Positions 22,797-36,100 of a stretch of 64,000 nt of DNA are shown here, in pieces. The DNA lies in contig NC_084815.1 in the NCBI RefSeq assembly GCF_963583255.1, positions 9,967,724 through 10,031,723 on the forward strand, in the 5' to 3' direction. The notes below the pieces were generated by a model. The model made no database searches. It had not been told where the DNA came from and worked only from the letters and a program-made list of their open reading frames with translations. A program made the position numbers and the translations under genes. Source of the stretch: Pyrus communis. Taxonomy: Eukaryota; Streptophyta; Magnoliopsida; Rosales; Rosaceae. Position 1 is the stretch's first letter. Each line of letters opens with the position of its first letter.

Positions 22797-24496
22797 ATAA
22801 GCTACCATGTCTTGCCTAGACATTAAATAAAGCGCTTGCTAGGAGGCAACCTAGTGTGGTTTGTGTTCTTTCCTTATTTTGTGTTTATGTTATTACCATT
22901 CCATATTCTTTGCCTAATTGCATTGCATACAATTTTAAACATCGAGGACAATGTTTAGGTTAGGTTTGGGGGTGGTTTGGAAGGTTTGTTTTGTGTTTGT
23001 GTTTGTTTGAGGTGTTAGTTTTGGTTAAGAGTGTTTTTGCATGCTAATATGAATGTATATGAGGACTATGTTTGAAAACAAACGATTGGGTTGCTATGGA
23101 AAAGAGTTGCATCTTGTTGTCATTTATAAAGCTATAACTCTTGAAATTATGATGATAGAGGTACCATACTCAAATTCTGGAAGAAGAATAGTGGAGACTA
23201 CCCTAGTGAGTTATTTTGAGCCTAATTGCTTCTTTGAGAGGGTTTAAAGTGTTTCTACTCCTATCTTTTTCTTTCAATTTCACTTTAAATGATCTCATTA
23301 CTTCTATTTTGATTGGATACTAAGAATTACTCTCTTTGCAGATACCATGTTTTTAGTATCATTCATGAATGAACTCAATGAGACGATGTTAGGCTATGCA
23401 TGTTTTAACTACTAAAAGGCTTAAATCCCATCCCTTTGTGTGCTCCATTCACCCTTGTTGCAGCCAAACACGCTAGCCCAATTCTTTCAGCACCCACACC
23501 ATACTCTACCCATTCTAGCCCATTACAAGCCATACCTTATAGTTTGGGGAATACCAAGGTGATGAAGACTAAAGGTAAATTGAGCTTAGAACAAGATTGT
23601 GGCATGTACCGAGGGCACCTATGTTGAAGATACTTCTAAAAAAAAAGTTATAAAAAAAAAAAAAAAAGAGAATTAAAATGGATACAAGTTCCAAATCTCA
23701 TCATTATAAGACATAGGGCCTGGATGCCAAAAACAAAGAAGAAAGAAAACAAATGCAAGTGAAGAGCATGATCCTCAAGAACACTTTGGTATGCCCCAAG
23801 CTCTAGTATTTCATAGCACTTCTCTCGTAACCTATAACCTAAGCCTTACATTACAATCTTGAGAAAGACCTAGCTGATCATTGAGGATGTATTCATGGGT
23901 GATGGTAAGTGTGTGTGTTATCTATATTCTTAGCATTTGATTCATTTCATGAGATCTACTCAGAAATTGTGCTTCCATTCCAGATTTCATATGTGAGAAT
24001 TTTGATTCCCTTTACATAATTTCACTCATATATGGTTGTGGAGAGATTAAACCTTAGGATCTGAGTGAAAAATTTGAGTGAAATCTGTGAAGAGTAGAGT
24101 TGAGGCGAATTCTATCTGAAGCATTTGGGTATGGTGACCTTGAAGTTGTAAGACATGGAGAAATATCTTTATACGTTACAATTGATACGATTCTTTGAAG
24201 TGGCAATCTTTTGAGTTGAATGAATGACAAAATCTTCATTGGTTCTTATTAGTTTGTTTAAAGCATGTTTTAACCAAGTTGTTTGCAGATTTTGTAAATG
24301 TTTGTGGGTGTCATCACTGTAAACCCTCAGGAGACACAACTCCTCCAACTAGGGACACCTAAGGGTTCAAAGGCTTGTTGCACATGCTCAGTGCAATCGT
24401 TTAGCCAGCGAAAGTGGTTTAGTTAGATGTTTGAGTTTTGTGTGTTTTAGTTTTAAGTTTGCTCGAGGACTAGCAAAAACCAGGTTTGGGGGTATT
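22797..24496 (+). other. C1 3' non-coding region and PPT
   Basis: No supported ORF. Contains the post-integrase hairpin CTAGG-AGGCAA-CCTAG (22839-22854), the inverted repeat AACATCGAGGACAATGTT (22938-22955) followed by GGTTTGGGGG (about 22958-22973), an A-rich tract (23636-23667), the pre-PPT hairpin TTTGCT/AGCAAA (24458-24477), and the PPT ACCAGGTTTGGGGGTATT (24479-24496). Near-identical to 32253-33965 reversed. Confidence 0.85.
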
Positions 24497-26199
24497 TGAT
24501 AAGTCACATTTTGCATACATTTATATCTTCCTTATTTGGCTTCTTTGTGATTGTTTTGGATTAAACTAGTTGCATTTTACATTATTTGGTGTTAGTGTGC
24601 AGCCAAGTGTGAATTTGGATCAATGGGAAGGCAAAATCATTGAAGTCAGCTATGTGGTTCCAACACCAAAACATGCATTCACATGCATGTCACAACCTTG
24701 GCCGTGTGTTCCCATATCATCCCATCATTTTATGCACTTCTAGCACCAAATCAGATTCCACACAATCATGCCGTGCACTCCCATGTGATTGCAAGTCAGA
24801 TTATGCATTCCATTACCTTTCTCCATTTCATGTTTGCAGAAATCCACATGCATCTTGATTAAATATACCACATACCTGCAGATCATGTCCATTCCTTGCA
24901 TCCTTTATTCCAGAAATTCACTCATTCCATCATTCCATGCCGTGTGCTTTCTTCACCTTTCTAGAATTTGTACAAACAATTCACCTTTGCAGATTCCACT
25001 CACTTGTTGCAGCAAGGACACATGCATTTTGATTAAACAAACCACACACTTGCAGACCCTGTCCATGCCGTGCGACCAACACCTCAGAAACCCATTCAAT
25101 TCCAGCTCATTTGATGCTATTCCATCTCACTTGTGCAGATTGAGATCCAATCTGAATGTTGGAGCCACATTCCCTTCTATAAAACAAGTCACACTTCACA
25201 CATCAAGGGGTTCGGCATTCATTCCATCTTTATTCACCCATAGCCGCTCCATTTCACCCTATTCTCTGTCCATTCTCTGCCCATTTGTTCTCCCCTTTGC
25301 AGAAAACATACCAAGCGGATCTAATTCAGTTGCATCATACTTGGAGAACCAACCCCGAAGGCCACTCCTCAAGGACTTCAAAATCAGTTTTGCTTCAAGG
25401 GTTTATTCTTATTAATTCTATGTTCATTCATGTTTTATATTTTTATGATAAATCTTTTGTAAACATGAATTGTAACTAATCCTCCTCTAGGGATTCGATG
25501 TAACCTTGCAAAGTTTGCCATGTAATTAAGTTAGAATGCTCGGTTTTGTCTATCTATTTCTTGTTTCATTCTCTGATTTAATGGTGACTTAGTGAGTTGA
25601 TTTTAATGTTTGATCATCATTTGAATTAATCACTAAGTTGTGTAGCCAAGATTAAAACACACATCATGCATAATCTTGGTAGATATGTGAATGAATGAAG
25701 GGAAGGTTTAGCATACATCCTGCCGAGTTATTCCCTTTGGTTTTATGAAAGTTTCTTGTGCATTACATACTCTTGATTATGAACCAAAGTTGCACATCAC
25801 AACTAGGTTCATGATTAGAGACATGTGATCAAATCCACACATCATATAGTTGATCATGTCTAAGTGAAACAAACTCAAGAAATAGGTAGATGAATGAGTA
25901 TAAGCTAACTTAACAAACATGGACTTGGTTTAGCAATGGTGAAACCGAATCCCTAGTTTCATCTCCATTGGTACTATCTCATTTTATTAATTGTTGAGTC
26001 ATTTATTTGTGTTTACTTCACTTCCTTATATTTTCAAGTTACAACAACAAATTTGCCTATTCTGTTTAGTTTGATTCATTTCATAGAGTTCTTGCAAAAC
26101 AAGTGATTACATAGGTCCAATTAGTCCCTGTGGATTCGACACCCTTGCTTATGCCATTATACTAAATATATTCTAGCATTAGGAAGGAATAATACATCA
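24497..26199 (+). repeat. 3' LTR of C1 (1703 bp)
   Basis: TGATAAGTCACATTTTGC...GAATAATACATCA. CATGCA motifs cluster at about 24655-25030 and a TATA box TATAAAA lies at 25178-25184. The U5 end holds AGGTCCAATTAGTCCCTG and CACCCTTGC, matching the reversed C2 LTR. The 208-residue ORF at 24789 is a repeat artefact. Confidence 0.92.
25178..25184 (+). promoter_or_regulatory. LTR TATA box (C1)
   Basis: TATAAAA downstream of the CATGCA-containing U3; the only good TATA in this LTR. Confidence 0.65.
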
Positions 26200-27099
26200 A
26201 CACCTTCCATTTTCACCACTTCCCAAACCATTCACACCATCAAACTATCCTTAGACCTTGTGCTACAACGAAGAGGAAGAGAAGAGTGCCTAAACGTTCA
26301 TACAATTCAAGTTTGAGTTGTTGGAATGTTTAGGTGTTTCTTTGATTTCAATGTTTAATTTCAATACTCTTTGTTTTGTACGAATGAGGAATGGAAGAGA
26401 AGAGGGCCTAAACGTTCATACAATTCAAGTTTGAGTTGTTGGAATGTTTAGGTGTTTCTTTGATTCTCTTTGTTTTGTACCATGAGGAACTAAACCCCCC
26501 TTTGCTAGGAGGGAATTCGAAATATATGTTTATGCTTGCATTTTGATTTGATTACTTCTAATTGCGTTTCATAAGTTGTGGATTCAATTCGTTTAACTGT
26601 TTGATTGATAACTTATTTATGTATGTTTATTGAGAGTGCACACTTAATTTTCATGCATGAATATGACGCTAGAATATAAGTGAGTTTCACCTAATAGTTA
26701 CAAACTTATATTCACAAGTAGTGGAGGTTGCTTATAAACAATCACGTTAAACGAATTCTTGGCATAAGTTTCATGCGTATTCCATAGTAACGAATGCCTC
26801 GTCAAAACTTATAATTTTCATAGAGCGTAATGATTCTTGCTTGTATCTCTATTATGCAATCATGTAGGGGACTTGTGGGGAATGTTTTGGGTTGTCGTAT
26901 GCAATCATCCAATTCAATAACGTTAGGAAGATTTGAAGGTTAATTTAAGCGGATCTAATTAACTTGGAGTGTTGAGAATTAATGATTTATTGAAACGCAA
27001 TTGGAAATCGTTTTATTATGCAAGTATAACATATGTGGAGATGAACCCCGTAGCTAACTTTCCATCCATTTAATATCATCACATTCATCTTTACAATTT
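26200..27099 (+). repeat. B LTR fragment downstream of C1
   Basis: Starts mid-LTR (just upstream of the CCTTAGACCTTGTGCTACAA block) directly after the C1 LTR and stops near the U5 end. Contains two 46-nt hairpins (26289-26334, 26407-26452) 118 bp apart and the C/G hairpin near 26495. This is the 3' portion of the LTR into which C1 inserted. Confidence 0.85.
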
Positions 27100-28851
27100 T
27101 GATGCGAGTTTTATACTCGCACAAATTAAACCCTCTTTTTGTCAATTGTAGTATAAGTATAAGTAGGGATCGTTCTGGACCGGGGATTAGGAGGGATTGT
27201 TAATCTCTTGGAAACTGACTTAAAAACGTAAAAACAATATAAAACACTAAACTAGACTCAAAGAATTCAAAAATACTTTAAAACATAAACTAAACAGATT
27301 CTAACAAGTTCAAAAGACTCAAAACTCTTAAAAACACAAACTAAATTGATTTCTAACTAATTTGACATTAAAGTAAAGGGGGATTTAGGTTTTGACAAAA
27401 TTAAACTAAATGAACAAATTGCAATTAAAACAGAATGTAAATATGAATGTGAATAAAATATGGATGATGGAATAGCCAAGGGGTTCTTCTCCACACATGT
27501 TACACTTGCATACAAGATTGATTCTCAGTTGGTCTTTCGATAAATTATGAAACTCAACGCCCCGGGTCAATTAGGTCCGCTTAAATTAACCGTCAAGTTT
27601 TCCTTACGTTAATGAATTGGATGGGTTTGCGCAACGCAATTCACTACATTCTCCAAAAGTCCTTTACGTGAACAGCACAATAAAGATACAATCAAAGATC
27701 ATTAAGCATTATGAAAACTATAAGTGTTGACGAGGCATTCGTTACTATGATGAGCATGAAACTCGTGCCAAGAATTCATTTAACGCGATTGTTTATAAGC
27801 AACCTCCACTACTTGTGAATATAAGTTCATAACGATTAGGTGAAACTCACTCATATTCTAGCGTCATATTCATGCATGAAAATTAAGCGCGCATTCTTAA
27901 TAAACATACATAAATAAGTTATCAATCAAACGGTTAAACAAATTGAATCCACAACTTATGAAATTCCAACGAAAGTTAATCAATTCATATTGCAAACATA
28001 AACATAGTTTCAAATCACCCCCTAGCTAAAGGGGGTTTAGTTCCTCATAACTTTGAAATCAAAGAAACACCTAAACATTCCAACAACTCAAACTTGAATT
28101 GTATGAACGTTTAGGCACTCTTCTCTTCCATTCCTCATACGTACAAAACAAAGAGAATTGAATGTAAACATTGAAATCAAAGAAACACCCAAACATTCCA
28201 ACAACTCAAACTTGAATTGTATGAACGTTTAGGCACTCTTCTCTTCCTCTTCGTTGTGGCACAAGGTCTAAGGAGATGTTTAGGGCTTTAGGTGTATGTG
28301 GAATGAAGTGGAGAATGATGGAAATGGAAGGATGGTGTTTGGATTATAAGGGGAGAGATGGGAAGCTCACGGCTAGGGAAAGAATGAATGGATGTGCAAA
28401 TGTGTTTTAATTAATGAAAGTGTTTGGAGAATGAATGCAATGATGAAGAGTGAATAAAGAATGCATGTAGGGTTAGCTAGGTTGGCTTTGTTTGGGTGCA
28501 TGTGTGTTAATGGTGGTTTTGCATGTGAATTGATGGATTGTTTTTTATTGAATGGATGGTTCTTTGCATGGCTATAAGGGAGAGAATAAGAGAGAATGGG
28601 CTAGGCCCTTTGTTTTATGTCCAAAGTGAATACAAGGCCTTCAAATTCGTCCATCCTCTTGGCTCCATGGATAAGCTATCCAATCCATGCCCAAAAATGC
28701 TCCAAATGGCCTCAAAATGCACTTTCTTGCTCCCTAGGCCCTTAGAACCTGAAAACACACAAAAGAAGCATAAAGGACTAAAATAACGAGAGAAACATAA
28801 CGTAAATGCACGAGAACAAGCCATTTAAGTCGCATGAATATGCTCCTATCA
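27100..28851 (-). repeat. Reversed B LTR, probably solo
   Basis: Both termini are present (TGATGCGAG... and ...TGCTCCTATCA on + strand). It is flanked by AATTT on both sides (27095-27099, 28852-28856), but the outer flanks are not collinear LTR positions, so this may be chance. It has hairpin copies at 28070-28115 and near 28188 (one arm mutated). Confidence 0.85.
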
Positions 28852-29987
28852 AATTTGCAACTTTTGGAGTGTTTTCTTTCTTCTTTTGTTTCTGTTCTCA
28901 TGTTTAATTTAACTTGTTGTTCAATTATGTTAAACATGTGGAACTAATTTCTTTTTAGTTAGAGGCGAATTTGAAGCCATGGACATATGTTGGTTATGAT
29001 TTGATTTACTCCAGTTATGAATTCATGAACTTTAGATGTGGTTTACTTTTCTGTTTTGATTAAGAACTTGTTTATGTATGTGGGTTGAGGGTCGACACTT
29101 AATTTGCATGCCTAAACTTGATGCTAGGATATAAGGGAATTTCACCTAATCGTTATGAACTTATATTCATCAGTAGTAAAGATCGCTAGTTACGATTGTG
29201 TTTAGTAAACCCTAGGCTGGATTAACATGCGTATTCCATAGTTATGAATGCCTAGTCGATGTTTATGATTTCCGTTGAACTTAATGATCTTTGTTGAATG
29301 TCTCTATCATGCGTATTCCATGGTTAGGGACTTTGATTAGGAATAATTTGGTTGTAATGCATATCCCATTCAATCCAATGAATCTAGGGAAATCTGAAAG
29401 TTAGTTTAAGCGAACCTAATTAACTTGGAGCATTGTCATTCATCATTTGTTGAAGTCATAACTGGGAGTCAAATTATATGCTTATGTTCATGTGTGGAGA
29501 AGGAACCCTCTAACTAGTTTTTTTTTATCATTCAATTTTATCAATTTCGTTTTTATAATTTGTTTTAATTAGAATCTGTGCATTTAGTTTAAATTCATCC
29601 AAAACCAATCCCCCATTTATTTTAAAGTGTTAGATTAGTTAGAAATACATTTAGTTTGTGTTTATAAGTGTTTTGTTTCATTTTGTTTCCCAAATTCGTC
29701 CAAAGTATTCAAGGTGCTCAAAACTGCCCAGAAAGTGTTTTTAAGGCAGTTTCGAGTGCTTTGGGTACTGTTTGAGTCTTTTGGTTTGTTTTAGTGTTTT
29801 AAAGTTTAGTTTTACATTCTTTGAGTCTAGTTTAGTGTTTTATATTACGTTTTTACGTTTTTGAGTCAGTTTCCAAGTGATTAACAATCCCTCCTAATCC
29901 CCGGTCCAGAACGATCCCTACTTATACATATACTACAATTTGACAAAAAGAGGGTTTAATTTGTGTGTCAAGTTAATTTACACATCA
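28852..29987 (+). repeat. Diverged B LTR, 3' part
   Basis: Runs from mid-LTR to a normal-looking end ...TTACACATCA. It carries the stem CTCAAAACTGCC/GGCAGTTTCGAG (29717-29756) with one mismatch. More diverged than its neighbours, hence probably older. Confidence 0.75.
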
Positions 29988-30264
29988 CCCTTTGGACCTA
30001 CAAACACACGAAAGTAGCATAAAGTACTAAAATAACTAAAGAAACATAACGTAAATGCACGAGAACAAGCCATTTAAGTCGCATGAATATGCTCCTATCA
30101 ATTTTATCACCTATCACTTCACATGTTGTTTCTCACCGTTTTAAAGTGTTTTTAGTGTGTTTTGATGTGTTTTAGTGTCATATAACAGAAAACCTTAGAA
30201 AAATTCGAAAAAGTTTGAAAAATACCAAAAAGAGTCGTTTTTGAGTCATTTTTGTGTTTTAGGG
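29988..30264. repeat. Small B pieces: reversed LTR head, then 3' non-coding sequence
   Basis: 29988-30100 is the reversed first 110 bp of a B LTR, ending GCTCCTATCA. 30101-30264 matches the B 3' non-coding region (+), ending TTTTAGGG, the site homologous to the GGTAC insertion point at 11835. No gene. Confidence 0.75.
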
Positions 30265-32252
30265 TGACACACCCCGTCCCGAAGGAGGGCATGCTGGCCG
30301 TCACGTGAGAGTGACGTAACCATTTGCACAGTTCGGAAGCTTTAAAATATATAACTTCTAAAATGAAACACCCGAAGGTGAGTCCTCATTTGGTCCATTC
30401 TGTCAGAATGGTCCATTCTGTCAGAACACCGTTGAATTTCCTCGTAGTCACCACACCTTTGCAATTCTTGAACCTGGAGGGGCGCAAAACTAAAAGCGTG
30501 AGTGGGCAAAAACAAAGCTCTTTGAAAACTCTTTAGCAAAATACATTCTAACCCCTCGCCGTAAAACCTGTATACTTCCCAGAAAATGAACATATATGCG
30601 TATGTATAGATATGCCAATCATGCTCCAAAATATGCCATTCATGCTCGAGAATATGCCACATCAGAATCTCATAATAAATGTAAGTGCTCAAGCATAACT
30701 CATAACAATAACATATAATCTGGCGGCCGGGAGTCACCTAACGTGACCTGTACGGCTGCATATAGAGCTCAAATCTCAAACTCAATAACTGAATCTGCAC
30801 ACGAGTCGGAACCACCTAACGTGGTCTGTACGACAGGACTGGGTGTAATATATACGCTCTAGTGCTACGATCACGTGAAGACTGTGCGAATAATCGGGTG
30901 TCACCTACGAGTCGGAACCACCTAATGTGGTCTGTACGACAAGCCTATGCACCTGACTTGGATCCAAGCTGAGCGTGTGGTGCGGGTGAACATCACGTGA
31001 AGGACTATGCCCTGGCCCCGGGCGGGAGCACTAACACCGGGGTGCAGATTATGAGCTCTCTAAGCATCTCAAGCTACTACTGAATACAAACATGAATACC
31101 ACTTACCTGGCACTTACCTGTGCGTCCACAGCACCAATACACATATATAAATGTATGCCGCTACTAATGCATGTGATGATGCATAAGTGATAATAATAAA
31201 GTGCATGGCATAAATCAATTACTCTTTTTAATCTATTTCTGGGAATTAAATGTATATAGGTATATACGGAAAACAAAAGCCCACTCACTGATAAGTAGCC
31301 GGCTCGTAACCCTCACGCCTAGTTTGGTTACATTCGTCGTCCGTACAAGTTTCACCTATAACAGAATAATTATAAAACCATCAATTAAACGCACACACAA
31401 ACATTCGTCCATAACTTTTTCATACGTTGCTCAATTTGGGTGTATGAATATACCACGGTGATCTACTCAACGTCACGAACACGTGACAATTTTCAGAACT
31501 CAATTTGGAGCTCTCACGCGCCCCCACGCGCCATGTTCACGCGCTGCCCACGCGCGCGTCTTCTTCCTCGCGTCGTCGGACTGGTTTCGCCGGCGGTGGG
31601 TGTTTTGCCGGAATTTCTGGGTAAACTTCAAAGTGTCATAACTTCTTCATTTCTTAACCATTTTCGACGTACTATATATCAAAATGAAGGTATTGACGAG
31701 ACGAACACATCCATACCTGCTTCGACCCCTAAATCTCCGTGGATTCGCCAGAAAAGGCCTCGAAAGCTCCGGCCAAACTTTGAACTTGTCGTTCTCCGTG
31801 TTCCTACGTCCATTTTTCACGTAATTTATACCAAAATGAAGCCCTAATCATAATCTACCACGTTGGACTAGTTTTAGGGCCTAAAAACAACGGAATCAAA
31901 CTTTTCCAAAAATACGAAAATTCGGCCGAACTTACAGTTCGTGATCCCGACGTCCAAATCCTTCAAACGAAGCACTCCGAGCTTCCTTAGGACCTCACCA
32001 AGCTTCCTACAAGCTTCAAAATCCCAAAAAACATCAAGTTTTACGTGTGCATGAACAGTGCACACGCACAGTGAAATTGAAATCCATGTTTTCCGAAGTG
32101 AAACTCACCTGAAATTGGTACCATCGTGTTCGTGTGGTCTTCAGGAGTACGATGGTGGTCTTAGATCCTTCGTTGGTATAGTTTTAGGGTGGTTTGTGGG
32201 TGGTCTGTGTGAGTTCAAATGAGAGAGAGAGAACTGACAGAGAGAATGAGAG
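30265..32252 (-). repeat. A2: older, truncated A-family LTR
   Basis: Begins (+ strand) TGACACACCCCG like the A1 LTR but is clearly diverged and lacks roughly the last 130 bp (the U3 start). It keeps three copies of the A hairpin (30733-30747, 30811-30825, 30917-30931) and the CACGCGCC block (31509-31550), but has no GGAATATTCC cluster. It joins C2 directly at about 32252. The short ORFs inside are not supported. Confidence 0.88.
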
Positions 32253-33965
32253 GTTTGCTAGTCCTCGAGCAAACTTAAAATTAAAACACACCAACACAAA
32301 CATCTAACTAAACCACTTTCGCTGGCCAAACGATTGCACTGAGCATGTGCAACAAGCCTTTGAACCCCTAGGTGTCCCTAGTTGGAGGAGTTGTGTCTCC
32401 TGAGGGTTTACAGTGATGAACCCACAAACATCTACAAAAACTGCAAACAAATTGGCTAAAACATGCTTTAAACAAACTAATAAGAACCAATGAAGATTTT
32501 GTCATTCATTCAACTCAAAAGATTGTCACTTCAAAGAATCGTATCAATTGTAACGTATAAAGATATTTCTCCATGTCTTACAACTTCAAGGTCACCATAC
32601 CCAAATGCTTAAGATAGAATTCGCCTCAACTCTACTCCTCACAGATTTCACTCAAATTTTCACTCAGATCCTAAGGTTTTAATCTCTCCACAACCATATA
32701 TGAGTGAAATTATGCAAAGGGAATCAAAATTCTCACATATGAAATCTGAAATGAAAGCACAATTTCTGAGTAGATCTCATGAAATGAATCAAATGCTAAG
32801 AATATAGATAACACACACACTTACCATCACATCATGAATACATCCTCAATGATCAGCTAGGTTTTTCTCAAGATTGTAATGTAAGGCTTAGGTTATAGGT
32901 TACGAGAGAAGTGATATGAAATACTAGAGCTTGGGGCATACCAAAGTGTTCTTGAGGATCATGCTCTTCACTTGCATTTGTTTTCTTTCTTCTTTGTTTT
33001 TGGCATCCAGACCCTATGTCTTATAATGAGGAGTTTTGGAACTTGTATCCATTTTAATTCTCTTCCTTTTTTTTTATAACCTCTTTTTTTTTTTTAGAAG
33101 CATCTTCAACATAGGTGCCCTCGGTACATGCCACAATCTTGTTCTAAGCTCAATTTACCTTTAGTCTTCATCACCTTGGTATTCCCCAAACTATAAGGTA
33201 TGGCTTGTAATGGGTTAGAATGGGTAGAGTATGGGGTGGGTGATGAAAGAGTTAGGCTAAAGTGTTTGGCTGCAACGAGGGTGAATGGAGCACACAAATG
33301 GGTAGGATTTAAGCCTTTTAGTAGTTAAACATGCATAGCCTAACATCATCTCATTGAGTTCATTCATGAATGATACTAAATACATGGTATCTGCAAAGGA
33401 GAATGATTCTTAGCATCCAAACGAAATAGAAATAATGAGATCATTTAAAGTGAAAATGAAAGAAAAAGATAGGAGTAGGAACACTTTAAACCCTCTCAAA
33501 GAAGCAATTAGGCTCAAAATAACTCACTAGGGGTAGTCTCCACTATTCTTCTTCCAGAATATGAGTATGGTACCTCTATCATCATAGTTTCAAGAGTTAT
33601 AGCTTTATAAATGACAACAAGATGCAACTCTTTTCCATAGCAACCCAATCGTTTGTTTTCAAACATAGTCCACATATACATTCGTATTAGCATGCAAAAA
33701 CACTCTTAACCGAAACTAACACCTCAAACAAACATAACACAAAACAAACACCTCAAACAAACATAACACAAAACAAACCTTCTATCCCACCCCCAAACCT
33801 AACCTAAACATTGTCCCCGATGTTTAAAATTGTATGCAATGCAATTAGGCAAAGAATATGGAATGGTAATAACATAAACACAAAATAAGGAAATAACACA
33901 AACCACACTAGGTTGCCTCCTAGCAAGCGCTTTATTTAATGTCTAGGCAAGACATGGTAGCTTGT
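32253..33965 (-). other. C2 3' non-coding region
   Basis: Reverse of 22797-24478 with high identity. It has the post-integrase hairpin (33908-33923), AACATCGGGGACAATGTT (33807-33824), A-rich tracts (33067-33099) and the pre-PPT hairpin half (from about 32254). It stops at the PPT. No gene. Confidence 0.85.
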
Positions 33966-35772
33966 TCATGGTGTTGTAAATTCAAGAACATCTACGACTT
34001 GATACACTTGTTCTTCCTCCACTTTATCCAAGTATGGTTTCAATCGCTGCCCGTTGACTTTCAAAGAAGTGCCATTCTTCATGTTCTCTATCTCCACAGC
34101 TCCATGGGGAAATGTTTGCAGCACTTTGAATGGTCCCACCCACCTAGACTTCAGTTTTCCTGGAAAAAGTCTCAAACGTGAGTCATACAAAAGTACCTTC
34201 ATACCTTGGTGAAACTCCTTCCTTAGGATGGCCTTGTCATGATAGAGCTTAGTCCGTTCCTTGTAGATTTTGGCATTCTCATATGCCTCATTTCTAAGTT
34301 CTTCCAACTCATTAAGTTGGAGCTTCCTTGCTATTCCAGCATCCTTGTAATCAAAGTTGAACTTCTTGATGGCCCAATATGCACGGTGTTCAAGCTCCAT
34401 TGGCAAATGACAAGCTTTCCCAAACACAAGGCGATAAGGACTCATGCCAATGGGGGTCTTGTATGCTGTTCTATATGCCCATAGTGCATCATTTAACCTT
34501 AGCGACCAGTCCTTCCTTGTAGGGCTCACAGTCTTCATCAAAATGTTCTTGATCTCCCTATTGCTAATCTCCACTTGTCCTGAGGTTTGAGGATGGTACG
34601 GGGTTGCCACTTTGTGGTTGATGTTGTACTTCTTCATTAAGGATTCAAAGGGTTTGTTGCAGAAATGGCTGCCACCATCACTAATAATAGCTCTTGGGGT
34701 TCCAAACCTACAAAAAATCACATCTTTAAGAAAATTCAACACAACCTTATGATCATTAGTTCTTGCAGCAATGGCTTCAACCCATTTGGATACGTAATCC
34801 ACTGCCACTAATATGTATAAACAGCCAAAGGAGGATGGAAATGGTCCCATGAAGTCAATTCCCCAAACATCAAAGAGCTCCACTACCAAAATGTTGTTCA
34901 ATGGCATTTCATTTCTTCGACTAATGTTCCCCATCTTCTGGCACCTATCACACTTAGAACAAAAATCAAAAGCATCTTTGAATAAAGTAGGCCAAAAGAA
35001 ACCAGATTGTAAAACCTTTAGAGATGTCTTTTTGGCACCAAAATGTCCTCCACACACCAATGTATGGCTAAATGTTAGAATGCTTTGTTGCTCACTCTCT
35101 GGGACACATCTCCTAATGACTTGATCAGGGCAATATTTAAACAAATATGGTTCGTCCCAAACGTAGTGCTTCGCCATGGCAAGGAACTTCTTTCTTTCCT
35201 GAAAAGAAAGGTCATTTCTCATTATACCACAGGCAAGATAATTCACAAAGTCCGCATACCATGGTTCTTTTTCTTGAACAACAAAGAGTTGTTCATCTGG
35301 AAATGATTCATTTAGGGGCAAAGGTTGTCCCACTCCATGGTTTTCATTAAGCCTGGACAAATGGTCAGCCACAACATTATCACTGCCCTTCTTATCTCGA
35401 ATTTCCAAGTCAAACTCTTGTAGTAAGAGTATCCATCTAATCAAGCGTGGTTTAGCATCCTTCTTTGTCATCAAATACCTAATGGCTGCATGATCAGAAA
35501 ACACAATAACTTTAGATCCCACAAGGTATGACCTAAACTTTTCTAAGGCAAAAACAACAGCAAGCAACTCCTTTTCAGTTGTGGAATAGTTAAGTTGAGC
35601 ATCATGCAGAGTCCGGCTTGCATAGTAGATCACATGTGGAAGCTTATTCACCCTTTGCCCTAAAACTGCACCAACAGCATAGTCAGAGGCATCACACATT
35701 AATTCAAAAGGTAACGACCAATCTGGTGCCATAATAATAGGGGCCGAGGTTAGTTCATTTTTCAAAGTATTG
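33966..35772 (-). pseudogene. C2 pol fragment: RNase H and integrase
   Basis: An open frame of about 600 residues, near-identical to the C1 pol from [14 protein letters not shown] onward, to the same C-terminal end (VLEFTTP). RNase H motifs ([26 protein letters not shown]), integrase HHCC and the D, D, E core are all present. Unlike C1 it keeps Asp in ISDGGSHF and Trp after EHRAY. RT, protease and gag are gone: the frame opens at a junction with unrelated sequence near 35773. No credible start codon context, so it is a fragment. Confidence 0.92.
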
Positions 35773-36042
35773 AGCTTGACTCAAAATGCTTCAAAACACA
35801 AGATAAGACAGATTCTAAGCCTAAAACTTAACAAAATATGGGGAGAAATTGTATTTGGACGAAATGCAATTAAATGGACAGATTATAACGAAAGCAGATT
35901 GTAAAGCAAATTGATGTAAACCAATGGATAATGGAATGGCTAAGGGATTCTTTTCCACACATGAAATGTATGCAACTTAAATCAACTTCCAGTTATCAAT
36001 TTGACAAGTTATGAACCTTGACACTAATCAAAATAGCAAACA
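35773..36042 (-). repeat. B-LTR-like fragment inside C2
   Basis: Contains the B LTR block CTAAGGGATTCTTTTCCACA and U5-like sequence, reversed, between the C2 leader and the truncated pol. It replaces gag, protease and RT, probably by illegitimate recombination. No gene. Confidence 0.6.
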
Positions 36043-36100
36043 AGCAAACAAGCAATTACAAGGGACTGAAATCAGTCCCCGGCAACGGCGCCATTTTTGT
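36043..36100 (-). other. C2 leader and tRNA-Asp primer-binding site
   Basis: The PBS at 36076-36093 reads TGGCGCCGTTGCCGGGGA on the minus strand, complementary to the 3' end of tRNA-Asp as used by Athila elements. It lies seven bases from the LTR edge at 36101. Confidence 0.92.

Larger units (their letters stand above)
17915..26199 (+). mobile_element. C1: Athila-like gag-pol element (5' part outside window)
   Basis: Contains gag (starting mid-capsid), protease, RT, RNase H, integrase, a 1.7 kb non-coding region, PPT and 3' LTR. The 5' LTR and start of gag must lie left of the window because B1 is inserted at 17914/17915. The 3' LTR ends at 26199 and is followed by the interior of a B LTR, so C1 itself inserted into a B LTR (expected TSD ACACC). 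Confidence 0.85.

Noticed and set aside
22797..24478. Possible env-like gene after pol, as in some Athila elements
   Set aside because: No ORF above about 65 residues in C1 or C2 and none in the B 3' regions.
27095..28856. AATTT on both sides of the reversed LTR as a proven TSD
   Set aside because: Five A/T bases match easily by chance, and the outer flanks are different, non-collinear positions of the B LTR, so an insertion into one continuous target is not shown.
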